A DNA stretch of 64,000 bases from Dirofilaria immitis (taxonomy: Eukaryota > Nematoda > Chromadorea > Rhabditida > Onchocercidae): positions 1,186,001 to 1,250,000 of the forward strand of contig JAKNDB010000070.1 in NCBI GenBank assembly GCA_024305405.1, read 5' to 3'. Positions within the stretch are counted from its first letter, which is position 1. Every line of letters begins with the position of its first letter. Positions 1 to 13,300 of this stretch are shown here, one piece after another. The translations under genes and the position numbers were made by a program. The notes beneath the pieces are model-generated. The model searched no databases. It had not been told where the DNA came from and was given only the letters and a program-made list of their open reading frames with translations.

Positions 1-2149
1 TCGTCTTATAAATATGGTAAAAAAAAAAGAAAAACAATAGTTATAAATATGCTTTAACCGGTATTGACATGAATTCATAATTATTGCTGATAATTATTGT
101 TATCAGTAATTTTTTTTTTTTTTGGATGATGACGAAATTTTTTCTTACATAAAAATTGCTAAATCTATACTTGGCTTATTTCGATTTTTTTATTAATAAA
201 GATTTTTCAGATTCAATTATCCGAAATGTTATTCGTTGTTTTACAGTATCCAGGTTATGCCTTATTAATTTAAATTCAAACAGTGAGTAAAAACAAAAAT
301 CTTTTTGGTCTACTGTCGTTGCTTTGTTAATAATATATCAGTCTTTTTTATTGGAGGTAGGCCGGATAGTAGTTGAATTTCTTATCCTCCTTCAAGTGTT
401 AAGAGACAGCCTGAGTTATCGTTGGAATGGAAAAAGTGCAAGTAAGTAACATATAAGGAAAAAGTTAGTACTACTTTTGATTTCATTTTAAATCATTTTG
501 ATTCTCTAGGTATACTGTAATTTATCTTTTCAAATAGTGCAAATTAAAATTTATAAAAATAATTGTCACTTAAATATTTATCATTTCGATTATATTTATC
601 GATTTTTTTTCTTAGAAAGATAGAAGCAAAAATTTTCCATTTAAATTATCTAACTTTTCATTTCAATTGTAAAAGAAACTTTTTATCATAAAACTTTTTT
701 TTTTAGCAATATTTTCATTTTTAAAATATGAATAGAAATTATAATGAAATGGATTAATTGATGTATTGTATTTGAAGAAAAATTTGATTTTAAATATGCT
801 TGCACTAATCATTCATTAATTTTAAATTAAGATTTATTAATAATTATTATTATCTTAATTATTAATTGATTTAAAAAATTACGTAAATCAAGAAATTAGA
901 AGGAAGATTATTTTGCTAAATTCCTTTGTTAAATTTCAGATTAGAAGCAAAATAGCTTCAAAATTTGATGATAATCCAGTAAAAAATTATTGTTAAAATT
1001 TGATGATAATAATGCAATTCGCAATTAATTCTATTAGATTGTTCCAAAAAGAATTGTCGATAAATGATATGCAAAATAATAGTTTTAATTAATATTCATA
1101 TTAATTCATAGTTGCAAATTATTATTATTTTTTTTTTTTGGACAATTTAATCAAATCATTTATTCACTGATTATTTCATTATTTAGCCATATCAATGGCT
1201 AAATTTTTTTCAACATTTTCTTATGAAAGTGTAGCAATAGCTTTATAATGGAAAGTGATAATCTATGATGAGGCATTCGATTATTTGTCCAATAAAATAT
1301 TCCACAAATCATTTATGATCCATAATGCATCATTTCCAGATTATCATTTTGTCAGAGAATCTTATTATTCACATATGAAACTACTTCCAGATAATGATTA
1401 AATTTCAATGTGAGATATTCAGCTTGTATTATAATCAGTTTCGTATTAAATCTTTTCCTAAACTTTTTCTCATTCTTCTTAGCTTAAAAGATTTTTCAAA
1501 TTTCATTTTATCAAAACTATTGATAAATTCTAATTTAGAGAAACTAGGATGCTTCAAATTCTTAATCATTAATAAACTATGAATTAATTCTATTACAAAC
1601 ATTGTTTCAAAATTAGTTTCTTCATCTTCTCATCTATCTAATTCATAATAAGAATATTTTCGGAGAATAAAGAAATGCTATAAATTCCTGAACATTAATA
1701 AACTATGAATCAGTATTGCTAACTGCTCTTGAAACTAAATTAATTAATTCCTTTTCATCCTTTCTCATTTACTCTTAATTAATATTAAAGTATATTCTAC
1801 TTTATCTTTTTCATTTTCAATAATTATTATGATTTATCGATTAACGAAATTAAAAAATTTAACCTAAAACTTAATTTATTTCATTGATGCACCGAGCCTC
1901 TGATGATAAAAACATGAAATTTTTGATTTATCATACAACATTTATCATTGTTGTTATAGCATGTGTAAAGTTCTCATTTTGATTTTTTTTTTTTCTATTA
2001 AAATAGTAATTGGAGTGATGAAATCAGAGATTATTTCTTTTAAAATATATCAGTGATATCAGTGAATAATATAAAATTAGTGATAAGTTTCGAGGATCCA
2101 AAATATTCTCATAATGTAAATATGATGAATTTCACCAGCAAATTAAAAC
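1..2149. other. AT-rich intergenic DNA, no gene seen
   Basis: Only short, low-complexity open frames occur here, with many A/T runs. No splice-bounded coding exon, RNA gene or clear repeat family was recognised before the retrotransposon relic begins. Confidence 0.6.
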
Positions 2150-2159
2150 GTTTGCATAA

Positions 2160-3850
2160 CATAAATATTTTCAGCTAATTAAGAGAATTTATATCATTTG
2201 AAATGAATGAATCGATTAAAGTTTAATATAAAATTTTTAAAAAATTTTTGAACAAGTAAATCTCGAACAAAATCTAATTTCAATCATGTGAAATTCTCAA
2301 ATTAATTCCAAACAAATAATTCGTTAGCAAAATGTTATATTTTGAGATCTTAAAATAACTCTAAACATATAAATTTCTCCTACTGAGATCATATGAATTA
2401 TTGAATCGAAATATTATAAAATATTTTAATTTGACTCGTGTTCTCTCAACTTCCAAATTAACATAAATTATTTGAAATATTGTAAACATCATGTCATATA
2501 ACAATCAAATTTTCAATTCTTGAAATTCGTATCTGATGTAAATTGATTAAATTACTGTAAATATCTTCGACTATATAAATGAGTGGTGGTGCAAAAATTT
2601 TGTTGATTTGTCTTTCGCTTTTTTTTGCAAGAATTTTTGTTTTTAATGGAAGGCTAGAAAATTCTCCTCTTTGATTATTTGAATTTGATAGCACAAAACT
2701 TTCTCCCTGATTGAAATGAATCGTTGGTTTGAGTTACCACTATTCACTGCAGCGATAAGAAGTTTTCACGATGACAATTTGTTGTGTAAGAAATGAATAA
2801 TTTATTTTACTGAGACTTATCGAGACGATAGAGGTAATTCGATGAGTATAATACAATACAATTGAAGTAAAAACAAAATTAATGTATCACTATAGAAACT
2901 GCTCATGAAGTAGTTGAAGGTCGCAAAATTTCCAACCAGTAAAAACTTTTCTATGATGAAGATGACAGACATACGTGATTCGCCGAATGATCAACAATGG
3001 ATTGAAAAAATCTGCCGATGTTATTTTAACCATGTAATCACTGCTTGTAACATGTTAGTTAATCACGCGAAGCTCTTTTGGTATCGGTAATTTTTGACCT
3101 TTTGCTGTAAATGATAGCTTATCATACATTAGTTATACGAAGGATTTAGTTATCAGAATAGAGAACACAGCGTGGAAAAATTTTTAAATATGCATAAGCT
3201 TCCATCGTTAACAACATTTCAGACAATTAACATAGATTCATTTTAAATATTGCATATAAGTTTGTTATAGGAACAAAGATGAGAATTAGAATAAATGATT
3301 TCTTACATTATCCATTCCTTATTTATTTTGTGTTTCTTTTCTTGTGAATTAAGAATTTATCACTTGATGATTTTAGGGAGTGTATTTTTTTATGATTATT
3401 GGACAAAGTTTTCGTTTGTTTTTTGTTTAGTGAGTTGAACTTTGTGTCTTTTGACTTTGGCTTGGTGATATTTGATCATCAAATGGGTATTTTATCTACT
3501 GATTAACATTCGTTTATATTAGATAATGAGTCATGCAAGATATAAAATATTTTGGATATTCCGATAATTGAGATCATTCTCAAGAAGTAGTCTCTTAACT
3601 CATTCTCAATCAAAAGATGAAAAAAATTTTCAGTTCTAAAAATATTTCTCAAAGATTTCAAATAAAAACTTAACTAACTCATCTAATTAAATATCCAACA
3701 AATCTCCCTACTAGCTTACAAATAAAATATCTAAGCTGTTGATTATATAGTCGATATTCAACTAAAAATTCTATTACAACGGCGATGAACTACGTCGAAA
3801 AAAAAAACATCTTATCATAACAAAGCCTTTATCACGCAAAAAATTCATCT
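2160..3850 (+). repeat. Left LTR-like repeat, split by ~1 kb
   Basis: Segments 2400-2590 and 3560-3850 align by eye, in order, to one continuous right copy at 6650-7075. Shared landmarks include a TTCTCTCAA word, a TGATGTA(A/G)ATTGATTAAATTA stretch, a TATATAAAT or CATATAAAT box, and TCTCAATCAAAAGAT. Identity looks like roughly 65-75 percent. Sequence at about 2600-3560 has no counterpart in the right copy and is likely a later insertion. Confidence 0.55.
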
Positions 3851-4389
3851 ATCCCAATCAACTAATCACCAAAGCAAAAATTTTTATGACGAATTATTTT
3901 GATGCTAGAGAGAGGAAACAATAACAATTGATCATCTAATCAAGGAAATAGAGCCGGCAAAGAGAAATGCAGAAAATTTGTGAAATCAAAAATTGGATCT
4001 AGCGGCACTAGATCAACAGCTAACAAAAAGAAGAATTGTCTCAACAATATGAGGGCAAAAACGAATCGTAGAAGAAAAAATGCGCTAAAAATCATATACT
4101 GGTGCTCTCGAAGTTACCAGCATAAAATGATCGGGATTGATCAAGAAGATCGTGATTATGCAAGGCGAAAAGGAAGAAGAAGACAAATATATACGGAAGT
4201 GATTAACGATCATAAACCTATTTAAAATTACTTCAACGATATAAATATAAAAAGAAAGTATGCTTCAATATAGATCAGGTTGAATTGCTCATTAATTGCC
4301 TCAACATAAAATTATAACATCAAATAAAATAACGATAAAACGAAGAAATGTATATGACGACGCATCAACAAATCTTAAATTTAAATGAA

Positions 4390-5515
4390 ATTTCATACCG
4401 CAGACCGATAATATTTCCTGATTTGATTCGAATGCTGCTTCATTTTTGAATAACAAAACAAGTGAATCGATATAGATAAACGAAACATTTTTATAAATAA
4501 ATTATATCTTTCTAAAATAAGTCATATTTCAATTCTTTGATTAAAAATATTTGATCTTAAATAAGCGAAGAAAATATAACTTGTTATCGCTTCAAAGGAA
4601 TTCCTTTTGGAATATCTTTTCTATTATCAGATATGCTTAATTATCACTTGGAAAAAAGGTACAACAAAGCCGCATTAGAAATAAGGAAGAAACTATGTGC
4701 TGATAATGTAATAGCAAGATAAAACAGATGAGGCACTAAAGAAATATGAAATGAAATCAGTTTTCAATGAAGCAATAACGAAAATAGCGAATCTCTCTCA
4801 AACGATAATTAACTTCAACAAGAAATTTTTCGAAGAGGATTGAACCGAAATAAGTCGAAAAGAATATTCTACAATTTGCAGTTTCAATATGCCCCAGTAT
4901 AATCCATTAAAATTCCCAAGCCTACAACGATACAATTCAAGATATTTCTTCAAAATTTATAAATAAGGAAAAATATTTCTTAGGACTAAACTATAAATAA
5001 AAGGGATGAAAAAAATAAAATAGAAATCTCTCTCTCAAAAGGAGTGACTAACAAATGTAAAGGAGTTGCTACCACATGGTACAATAAACTTTTTGAAGTC
5101 AGTGCAACTTATTTTTCCAGACGCTTCAATTTATTTATATTCTACTGTCATTAAGCGTAAATCAAGTGACAGAAATATTTCTGACTTTTTGCTGAACCTC
5201 GAATCGTGCTAATAAAAAATACGATTACACAAAGATTAGGATTATTAACAATGATGATTTGAATATATGTAGTGTAGTTCATAATGAAGCAACTTAAGTC
5301 TAGAAAATATATCTGCAACTCTATAATAGGATTCCAAATATGCACTGCATCGATCCAAAATCATTTCAAACTATCATCAAGATTTAAAATCGAATCTAGT
5401 AAACAAAAAAATTTTCGTTCTATATCTCATTTCGCTCTACATCAAAATGGATATAATCCAGTTGATATTAGCATCAAAAGGAATCTCTTCTATGAATTTA
5501 GAAGAATATGAAGCG
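4390..5515 (+). pseudogene. Broken Pao pol (RT and RNase H remnants)
   Basis: Read across frames, the stretch shows the expected order of Pao polymerase landmarks. A fingers motif (RPIIFPDL) lies near 4400. A palm motif ([10 protein letters not shown]) lies near 4595, followed by [10 protein letters not shown] and an active-site-like ADNV, then DEALKKYEMKS near 4730. An RNase H-like PDASIYIYSTV lies near 5120. An IQNHFKL...RF...YNPVDI block lies at 5350-5475. Stop codons and indels interrupt it throughout, so no enzyme can be made. The active-site region appears as ADN rather than the usual aspartate pair. No integrase domain was recognised between 5515 and 5890. Confidence 0.72.
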
Positions 5516-5889
5516 TAATGAAGGAAACCATATGATTAAAAGAAGAAACTAAATGATAGAATGAATTTAAATTTACGAAAAATCTCGAAAATGACGAAAA
5601 CCATTGCAAAGGTTTCTACCATTCAGACAACTCCTAAAGAAAAATTTAGACTTATATAGAAATGCTATATAGTAAAATGCTTAAGATTGCTAATGCAATT
5701 GTCTGGAACATTTGAGTTTATAAAAACTAACAGCAACAAGAACTTTGCTATGGTTACAGCTATTGCTTCCTATATTACAAGTAATGACTACAAATTAATT
5801 AATCAAATGAGTATTAGTTAGATATAATTGAAAAGAAGTAGATATCTATACTGACAATAAAAATTAGGGAGATAAAGGATTTGATTGGA

Positions 5890-6310
5890 AACCGAGTGTT
5901 TAGCCGCATGAGGTTGAGCAATAACAGGTCCGTGATACGTGATAGATGTCCAGGGTTGCAATTTTTATTTTATTAAAATATACAAAATATCAAATATCAT
6001 TTGTTAATCATATCTTATCAGCAATTTTGAACTGGAGGAATCAATGTGCTGTAATCATTACCGAAAGGTATTGGTAACCGCTTGAAAATCCTCCGTGATC
6101 GAGATCGGAAATTGCAATTATTTCCCTTGAACGAGGAATTCCTAGTAAGTGTGAGTCATCAGATCACGTTGATTACGTCCCTGCCCTTTGTACACACCGC
6201 TCGTCGCTACCCGGGACACTAAGCCGTTTCGAGAAAAGCGGAGACTGCTGTTTTGACACCTTTCAAGGTGGAAATTCTTTGGTGGAAACCGCTTTAATCA
6301 GAGTGGCTAA
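5890..6310 (+). pseudogene. Truncated, altered 18S rRNA 3' fragment
   Basis: The stretch follows the 3' part of nuclear small-subunit rRNA: ACCGAG...TTTAGCCGCATGAGGTTGAGCAATAACAGG, then CTGGAGGAATCAA, the universally conserved CCCTTTGTACACACCG region, and the final TTCTTTGGTGGAAACCGC. It stops before the true 3' end. Departures from functional rRNA include CCTGCC context changes, an altered GTGATACGTGATAG region, and replacement of the conserved CTGCACGCGCGCTAC segment by about 76 AT-rich bases. It is therefore a non-functional dispersed rDNA fragment inside the Pao relic. Confidence 0.88.
5950..6031 (+). repeat. 82-bp segment shared with cyclase intron 8
   Basis: This segment matches 15622-15703 in 80 of 82 positions, with no gaps. 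It begins CCAGGGTTGCAATTTTTA and ends GCAATTTTGAA. In this copy it replaces a conserved piece of the 18S rRNA fragment. The other copy spans the end of exon 8 and the start of intron 8 of the adenylyl cyclase gene. Confidence 0.9.
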
Positions 6311-7461
6311 AATAAGAAGAATTTAATTCAATTTCATTTTTGCTCATCATGATTAAAACTCCAAATTGAAAGAAATTTATTGCTATTCTTATTAGAATTG
6401 TAAAGTCTTCCTTATCAAATAAAAATGAATAAGAGATAACTTCGAACAAAATACGCTTCACTATATTTTCCAAATTCTTATAGAAGTAATTTGTATATTA
6501 TGGAAATATTTCAGAAAATTTATATTATAGAAATAAATCATACTAGGCGATTAAATTCCGATATAAAAATTTCAAACAATTCCGAATAATAAATCAAAAT
6601 TTTTCTAATTTCTCATCTTAAAATTATCTCAAATTATCGAAATATTGCACTTAACTAAATTGATGTTCTCTCAATTCCGATTTGTAAACGTCTTACCAAA
6701 TAATCTCAGATTTGTTAATCATTGAACGAACGTTATAACTGATGTAGATTGATTAAATTAATGCAAATATTTCCATCCATATAAATATGATCGAGATCAA
6801 TCCAAAGAGTAATCACAACATGTTCTCAATCAAAAGATAAAAATCCTCCAAAATAATCAAAATTTTCTTCAAAAATTTCAAATCAAAATCTCAATCAACT
6901 AATTAATCAAATAATTCAAATAAGTTTTCCCTACTATATTTACATAACGAAAGTATTCAAATTCTTCTCGATTACATTATTGCTTTTCAACATATAAGTT
7001 ATATTGTAATGTAGTGTCGTGGCAACAAACTACATTATAACTACATTATGCTCATTGTTTATGCATAATAAAGCTTTTTTTTTTTTTTTTGATTGCATGA
7101 AATTTATCTCCTCAATATCTAAAAATAAAAAGCTTTTTGCAACAATATGTTAATAATTTTAAATGTTGAAAAAAAAAAAAAAAATGGGAAAAAAAAAAAA
7201 ATGTCAAATTATTTATTTTGCAAATTCTAATTAACTACTATTTCTCATATATTTTAAAATTTTGACTAAATTTCTAACTTTGTATGCGATTATTTTTTTT
7301 TTTTTGTTACAAATAACGGAATAATTAGTATTATTGTCATATATTTTCATTATGAATTTTTCATCGACTGGAAAAGTTTATTCAAAGGTATTGATTAGTT
7401 TTATATATTTTTACAGGTTAATATAAGTTAGTTTTTACGATTGCAGATTTGTATGTTTTTA

Positions 7462-7538
7462 TTTCATCGTTAATATTTATGTTAAATAATAGAAGTGAAT
7501 ATGAGAAATGTAAAAATGCATGACGCATAATGTAATAG
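7462..7538 (+). repeat. Direct repeat, partner at 7738-7814
   Basis: Both copies carry TTTCATCGTTA(A/T)TATTTATG, AATAATAGAAGTGAATA and AAATGCATGACGCAT, with only a few substitutions over about 77 bp. The 276-bp spacing suggests a local segmental duplication. Confidence 0.75.
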
Positions 7539-7737
7539 TGTCCATTGATCTCTTCATTTTTTTTTTTTTTTTCAATTTTGTTTAATGAATCCAATAATGT
7601 ATAATACAGCTAACTTTGTAGGAATTTAGATACTCTGATTTTTTTTGTCAGAAAAATGATTCGTATTTAACTCAGTAATACGGGTCCCTGAAACAATTCA
7701 ATTTTGCGGAAATATGAATAGGAATTTAAGGTAAAAG

Positions 7738-7814
7738 TTTCATCGTTATTATTTATGTTAAATAATAGAAGTGAATACGAGAAATGTAAAAATGCATGAC
7801 GCATGATGTGATAG
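7738..7814 (+). repeat. Direct repeat, partner at 7462-7538
   Basis: Second copy of the duplicated segment described at 7462-7538. It differs by a handful of substitutions, for example GAATACGAG in place of GAATATGAG. Confidence 0.75.
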
Positions 7815-10351
7815 TATATGACATGATAATGCGTGATATTTTCCGTTTAAATTTAAAATTGATGTGATTATAAGCGATATCAGCAATTATATAGGAAAAG
7901 TTTGTCTTATTGGTTAATTGTCGTAAAGAATCAGCAGAAAGTATTTATTCAGTAGTCGAATTAATCAGTTATACAATATCGTGATAATAATAGCGCCAAT
8001 AAAAACCTATTTGATGAAGCAAAGTAGATGAATAAATTTGGTAGTAAAAAGAGATAAAAGACATCTATGTGATAGGATTCAACCGACCTCTTGCTAACAA
8101 TCCTTCTAGCACCATTTAGAATCCGCTTTTTTGTAGGTGATGGATGGATCATGGTACAATTGTGATTATAAGAGAAATGAGCTTTGTTTGGATGTCAGTG
8201 AATAGCTTATAGACAAAGGCATACAAATTTAGCTTACATCATCTTACGTAATACAGAAAAAACGTTTACGTGTCTATATTCATTCATGTGAAATGCCACA
8301 TAAAGAAATTACTGTATTGTCTTCCGGTTTATTCCAACTATCGATTTTATTCGATCAATTAGTGACAAGCAATGATCAATTTCAAGAATCCATAAAATTG
8401 ATTGCTGGACATTGATGGGCTATAGTTTAAAAAAAATAATTCATTAGATTTATTTACCTGAAAATTACATTATGATAGTGATTTCATAACGTATCTATTT
8501 TTGTCTTTAATAAGAGATCTGGCAACGGAATTCTGGAAGTAGCATAAATGGAAAAATATATTTGAAATTTCTCCTACAATCCTAATACATACTTCTAGAA
8601 TCTTCAAAAGCATTTCGTCTCGAATGATTAACAATACTTCCTCGTATCATTTGATGTTTATTTACCTAAAAATTGTGATAGAAATTTTAAATTACCGTAA
8701 AATATTATCACTTCTTTCAAATATTAAAATTATTAGAAATGAAATTAAATTTCATCGAAATGTTTCTAAATAAAATGTATCAGGACGTGTAGGAAAAAAG
8801 CATCGAAAAAAATTTTTATTGACAAATTGAACGATGATTTATCGATCTATTTCATTTACGTTTTCTGATTATCTTTTTCGAGAATAATGCAAATTAATTT
8901 TTGAATATTTTTACTTCATAGGAATTGGAAGGAAGAAAAAGGAATGAGTGTAATTAATGAATAATATATAAAATATTATTATCATAATTTAAAATAATCA
9001 ATTTCAATCGTAATTTTTAGTAAATAAAAATATACCTATATTTTTCATAATTTAGTACCTTTTGTTTTAGATTTTAACGCCTTTTTTTTCAATCAAAATA
9101 AATGATATCTTTTTAGTAAAATCCTAATATTTTTAAATTTGTTTCTTAGACATTGCAAATTTTTTAATTTAAAAGAAATTGCGCTTTTGAAAATAAAATA
9201 TGAATGGTAAAAAAATTTGTTCATAATATAATAGATGAGAAACTTTTCATGGAAATTAAGTTATTTCAAATAAATTAATTTCAACTTATCAATTGATGAT
9301 AGCATTGATTGATTCAATTGATTAATCGATCAATTAATTATTTGCAATATTAATATTCGTATCAGAAAGCTAAAAAAAAATGAATAGCTATAAAATAAAT
9401 ATAAAAATCGTTAAAAATTATATTTCCTTTAAATCTAAAATTTATTCCATCCCATTCAAAATGATAATCAGCCTAATTTTTATAATAAATATTTAGCATT
9501 AATTTATGCTCACTTTCGTAATTAATCAATTTAATACTCAATCAATGTCCAAATCAATCAATGTAAAAAAAAAAAACGATCATAAATTAATTTTTCTTTT
9601 AAATGCATAGCTTTTTTTTTTTATCATGCAATAGATAGATAGATATTAATTAAAGACGAAAATTCAACAAGGGAAAAATGATGTAGTATATTTCTAATAT
9701 TTTTTTTTTTTTTTTATTACAAATATCTTGCTTATTTAATTTAAATTACATCACTATTATTCATTTTTAATTTCTCTTTAATATTTATATTTATGATTAA
9801 AAATGAATTATTTATCAGAAGGCAAGCTATTGATATTAACAAAAGTATTACTTTCATTTCTGTTGCTAGAAATTATCAAAATGATTTTTTTTGATTTTTT
9901 TTTTTTAAAAAAACTGTTTGATTCAATTTAACGAATATTTTACTATTTTTCCTGAAAAGTTTATTTATAAAAAAAAAGAGCATATTTTTTTTCAATTTTA
10001 AAATATTCTTTTAAACTTTTAAAAAGTCTTAAAAGACTTTTTTTTAATAGAAAAAAAGTGAGAAAAAATTTTGAAAAGATGTAATTTATTTGCAGGTATG
10101 AAATATTTGTAGGAAAAAAAAATTTAATTTTATTTTAAAATATGATTGGTTAATGATGAAATCAAAATACTAATTTATTTATCATTAATTTTTATTAGGA
10201 ATGATATTTAAAAGAGAACAATGAAAGAAAACTACTTACTATTCTTTCCTCTTTTATCCTATAATTTTTATATTGCATTAAAATAAACCCACCCAAATTT
10301 GATTCGTTTAAAATTTCATCTCAATCTTTTAAATAGAATACACTTATTAAA

Positions 10352-13300
10352 ATGGATCAGATTAAGGGAATGGATATGACCGATTCCAGAAATAGCTTTG
10401 AACAGAATACAACCGAATTATTACATAATGAAATTCGGAATGTACTTTTACGATATTGGCGAAATATTGATCGCGTACGACTACAATTCTTTCACATCTG
10501 GCTAATCATTTTTTCCATCCTACAAATTGGCCTTATCAATTATCTAATGCTACAGGTTAGCGAATTTTTTTATCAATTTTTTTTTCGCAAATATCGTTTT
10601 TGACAATTTTAATTTGAAGCGAATTGAGGTAAATTTTACCAATTTTAAAAATTTTATCAATGATTTAATTGGAATTGATTTTCTTGACAAATAACTTTGA
10701 GAACAAAGAAAACAGGAAATATTATCATTCAAGGAAATATTATATGTTTTTAGCTTATCATATTATCTTATCTTAATATTATCATAATTTTAGCAACAAT
10801 CATTGCATTATTTATTGATGGATATAATTTTAATTTTTACATATTATTCAATTTATTTGTTATTCATTGGCTGGAAAAGGTTATATCATTTATTTTTACT
10901 TATCGAATATTTTTTGTTTTGCTTTTTTTTTTTTTTTTTTTGGAAAAAAACGATTTTTCTTCTTTAAAGAAAAAGACGGAAAAATTTAGTAATTTTTAAT
11001 ATGATAAATTAAAAATTTATTTAACCCCAAATTTTTGAGGATAAAGAAAAGTTATAGGAATATAAATTCTAGAACTACTGAAATACTTTTGAAATGAATT
11101 TGTTTGCATAAGATTCAAAAAAAAAGTTTTATCTTTTGTTTACTAAAACTTATAAGAATTTATCATTTATGATGTGCGAGAAAGTTTGTTTACTAATAAA
11201 AATTTGAAGGATTAAAGGCAATGCCAAGTCCTACCATCAAACTAAATATCTTATAAGCTTCAATTATTCACATGAACAAATAATAGACGTAATAATAACC
11301 TCATTTATTTTTCAAATTTTATTTTCATCTTCCTTCCATAAATGACTGAGAATGAAATAAGGACTCTCATTTGAGCAAATGAGATTTCAAAAGTATTGTT
11401 TATAATAAAATTGTTTGCTCAGGAAAAATATACAAAATGTTTTATTAGACAATTTGAATCTAATAATATGCAATTCTAATCTCTAAAACATCTTTCAATA
11501 ATGATCAATCATCAAACTTTTTTATTTGATATTCAATACCAAAATAAGAAAATTGCGTAGCTATTAAACAGAAACGTAAAGCATCAATGTACGTCAGATT
11601 CTTTCGTTTGATGTTCAATAATAACATCAAAAATCACGTAAATAAATATTTAGAGAAGGCGCAAAACGTCATTGATACGTGAATAAAATTTAAAGAAAAT
11701 AATAAAACAGTAAAATTATAAAATTCTAAATATCTTTTTGGTATTTTACAAATGTGAAAATATGATATTACGATGATATGTTTTCTAATAAGTGAAACAA
11801 CGAAGCAAATAGAAATAATTCGAATAATGGAATAGATCGTCTTACGGTAAAAGAAGATTGAATATATTTTACAGTACCAAATGAATTCATACTGTAGAAG
11901 GGAAAAGTGTCGATAGAATGATAAATGCAATCAGTGCAAATAATTTTTTTATCTATTTGTAAATTATTGGATATTTCAATCAGTATAGAGTAAGGAAGAT
12001 AAATACTAAATATATTTATTATAGACTGGAAAAGTGAATATTTCGATATTTTCGCTAATTTTGATTATCGTATCTTCTATTTTAATATGGCTGATTTATC
12101 TACCCATAATTATAAAGGTTAGTTGTATTAATCAGAATTTTGGAATGTTTTAAATGATTACAATTGCGAAATGATTTGAAGACTTATTCAACAGCTCAAT
12201 TTTTAATTGTTTGAGTATTAATCTCAACTTTATTTTTGTTCCATTTTAGAAAATAATACCTATTATTTAGGTGTGAAAAATCATTTAACAATCTGAATAA
12301 TACAATGCTTTGAAATAATTCAATTTATGACAAAATGATTGTAGGAAATGGTTAACAATAATACAGTACGAATTTTCATCTTATACGGTGGATTATCTCT
12401 TACAGTACTATTTCAATTTCTTATTATGCCAAAATATAGACGAATATTTCTAATCATTTCCGTAATATGGTCTATATGTAATGTCTTAACCTGTGCTATC
12501 ATAATATGGAATAGTATACTTCAATATATTCAATTTTCTTGTATGGTTAGTTTAAAAAAAAATTATCGATTCTTTCTAATTTTACTTTTCATTTAAAAAA
12601 TGAAAAGTAAAATTCAAAATATAATTAATTGATGATTAACTCTGATAAAGAAGAGCAATTCAATTAATAATTATTAGCATTATTTCTTTCTTTAAGTAAT
12701 TATTATTATAATGATTAAGACTATATATCTCCCTCTCTCCCTCTCCCTTTCTCTCTCTCTCTCTCGAAATAAATTTAAAACAAAGTTTTTTCTGTTGCTA
12801 AAATTTTTGAAATATATAATAATAAATTACAGTTGATATCATTATCAATGGATCAGATTATTCTGATAATAATAGGAGCTATAGAAGATGCTAATGAAGC
12901 TGCTGATCGAGATAATTTATCGTTACGATTTAATAAAGCTGTTAATCGACAAATTGAATTGCAAGCATTAAAAGATCGACAAGATCAATTACTACTTTCT
13001 GTCATTCCGGCATATCTTACCGAACAAGTAAACTATTTGATTGATAATTTCAAAAAAAAAAAAAAAAGAAAAATGAAATAGCATTTTAAGTAGTAGTATT
13101 TTATATTTAAATAATATTTTCAAATAATTTTTTTTTTCAAAGTAATACCAGTAACAATAGCATTTAATATTGATATAATTATTATCATATGTTATTTATT
13201 AAAATTAACGAAAAATAATTTAGCAATTATTTACTTCCATTATACTATAAACGCTTCAAAGATAATTAAAATGAGATTTAAAAGAAAACGATAATTGCAC

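Larger units (their letters stand above)
2150..7075 (+). mobile_element. Decayed BEL/Pao LTR retrotransposon
   Basis: Two diverged direct-repeat blocks flank degenerate gag- and pol-like sequence, all on the + strand. The left block is split (about 2160-2600 and 3560-3850); the right block is continuous (about 6480-7075). Between them are a gag-like stretch near 3890-4230, reverse-transcriptase motifs at 4390-4720 and RNase H-like sequence at about 5100-5515. Many stop codons and frame changes show it is long dead. An 18S rRNA fragment lies between pol and the right repeat. Order and motif content fit the Pao family of nematodes. The LTR limits are approximate, and target-site duplications were not identified. 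About 1 kb (2600-3560) seems to have been inserted into the left LTR. Confidence 0.72.
7076..10351. other. Intergenic DNA upstream of adenylyl cyclase
   Basis: No coding exon was recognised. It contains A/T homopolymers, the pair of about 77-bp direct repeats at 7462-7538 and 7738-7814, and at about 9231-9300 one arm of a repeat family whose inverted pair sits in cyclase intron 20. The promoter of the cyclase should lie near the right end, but no specific element stands out. Confidence 0.55.

Noticed and set aside
5890..6310. Functional 18S rRNA gene
   Set aside because: Only the 3' part is present, it carries an AT-rich replacement of a conserved helix and several substitutions, and no 5.8S or 28S follows.
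12578..12614. microRNA precursor hairpin
   Set aside because: Stem of only 15 bp, almost entirely A/T, with a 7-base loop; too short for a typical precursor.
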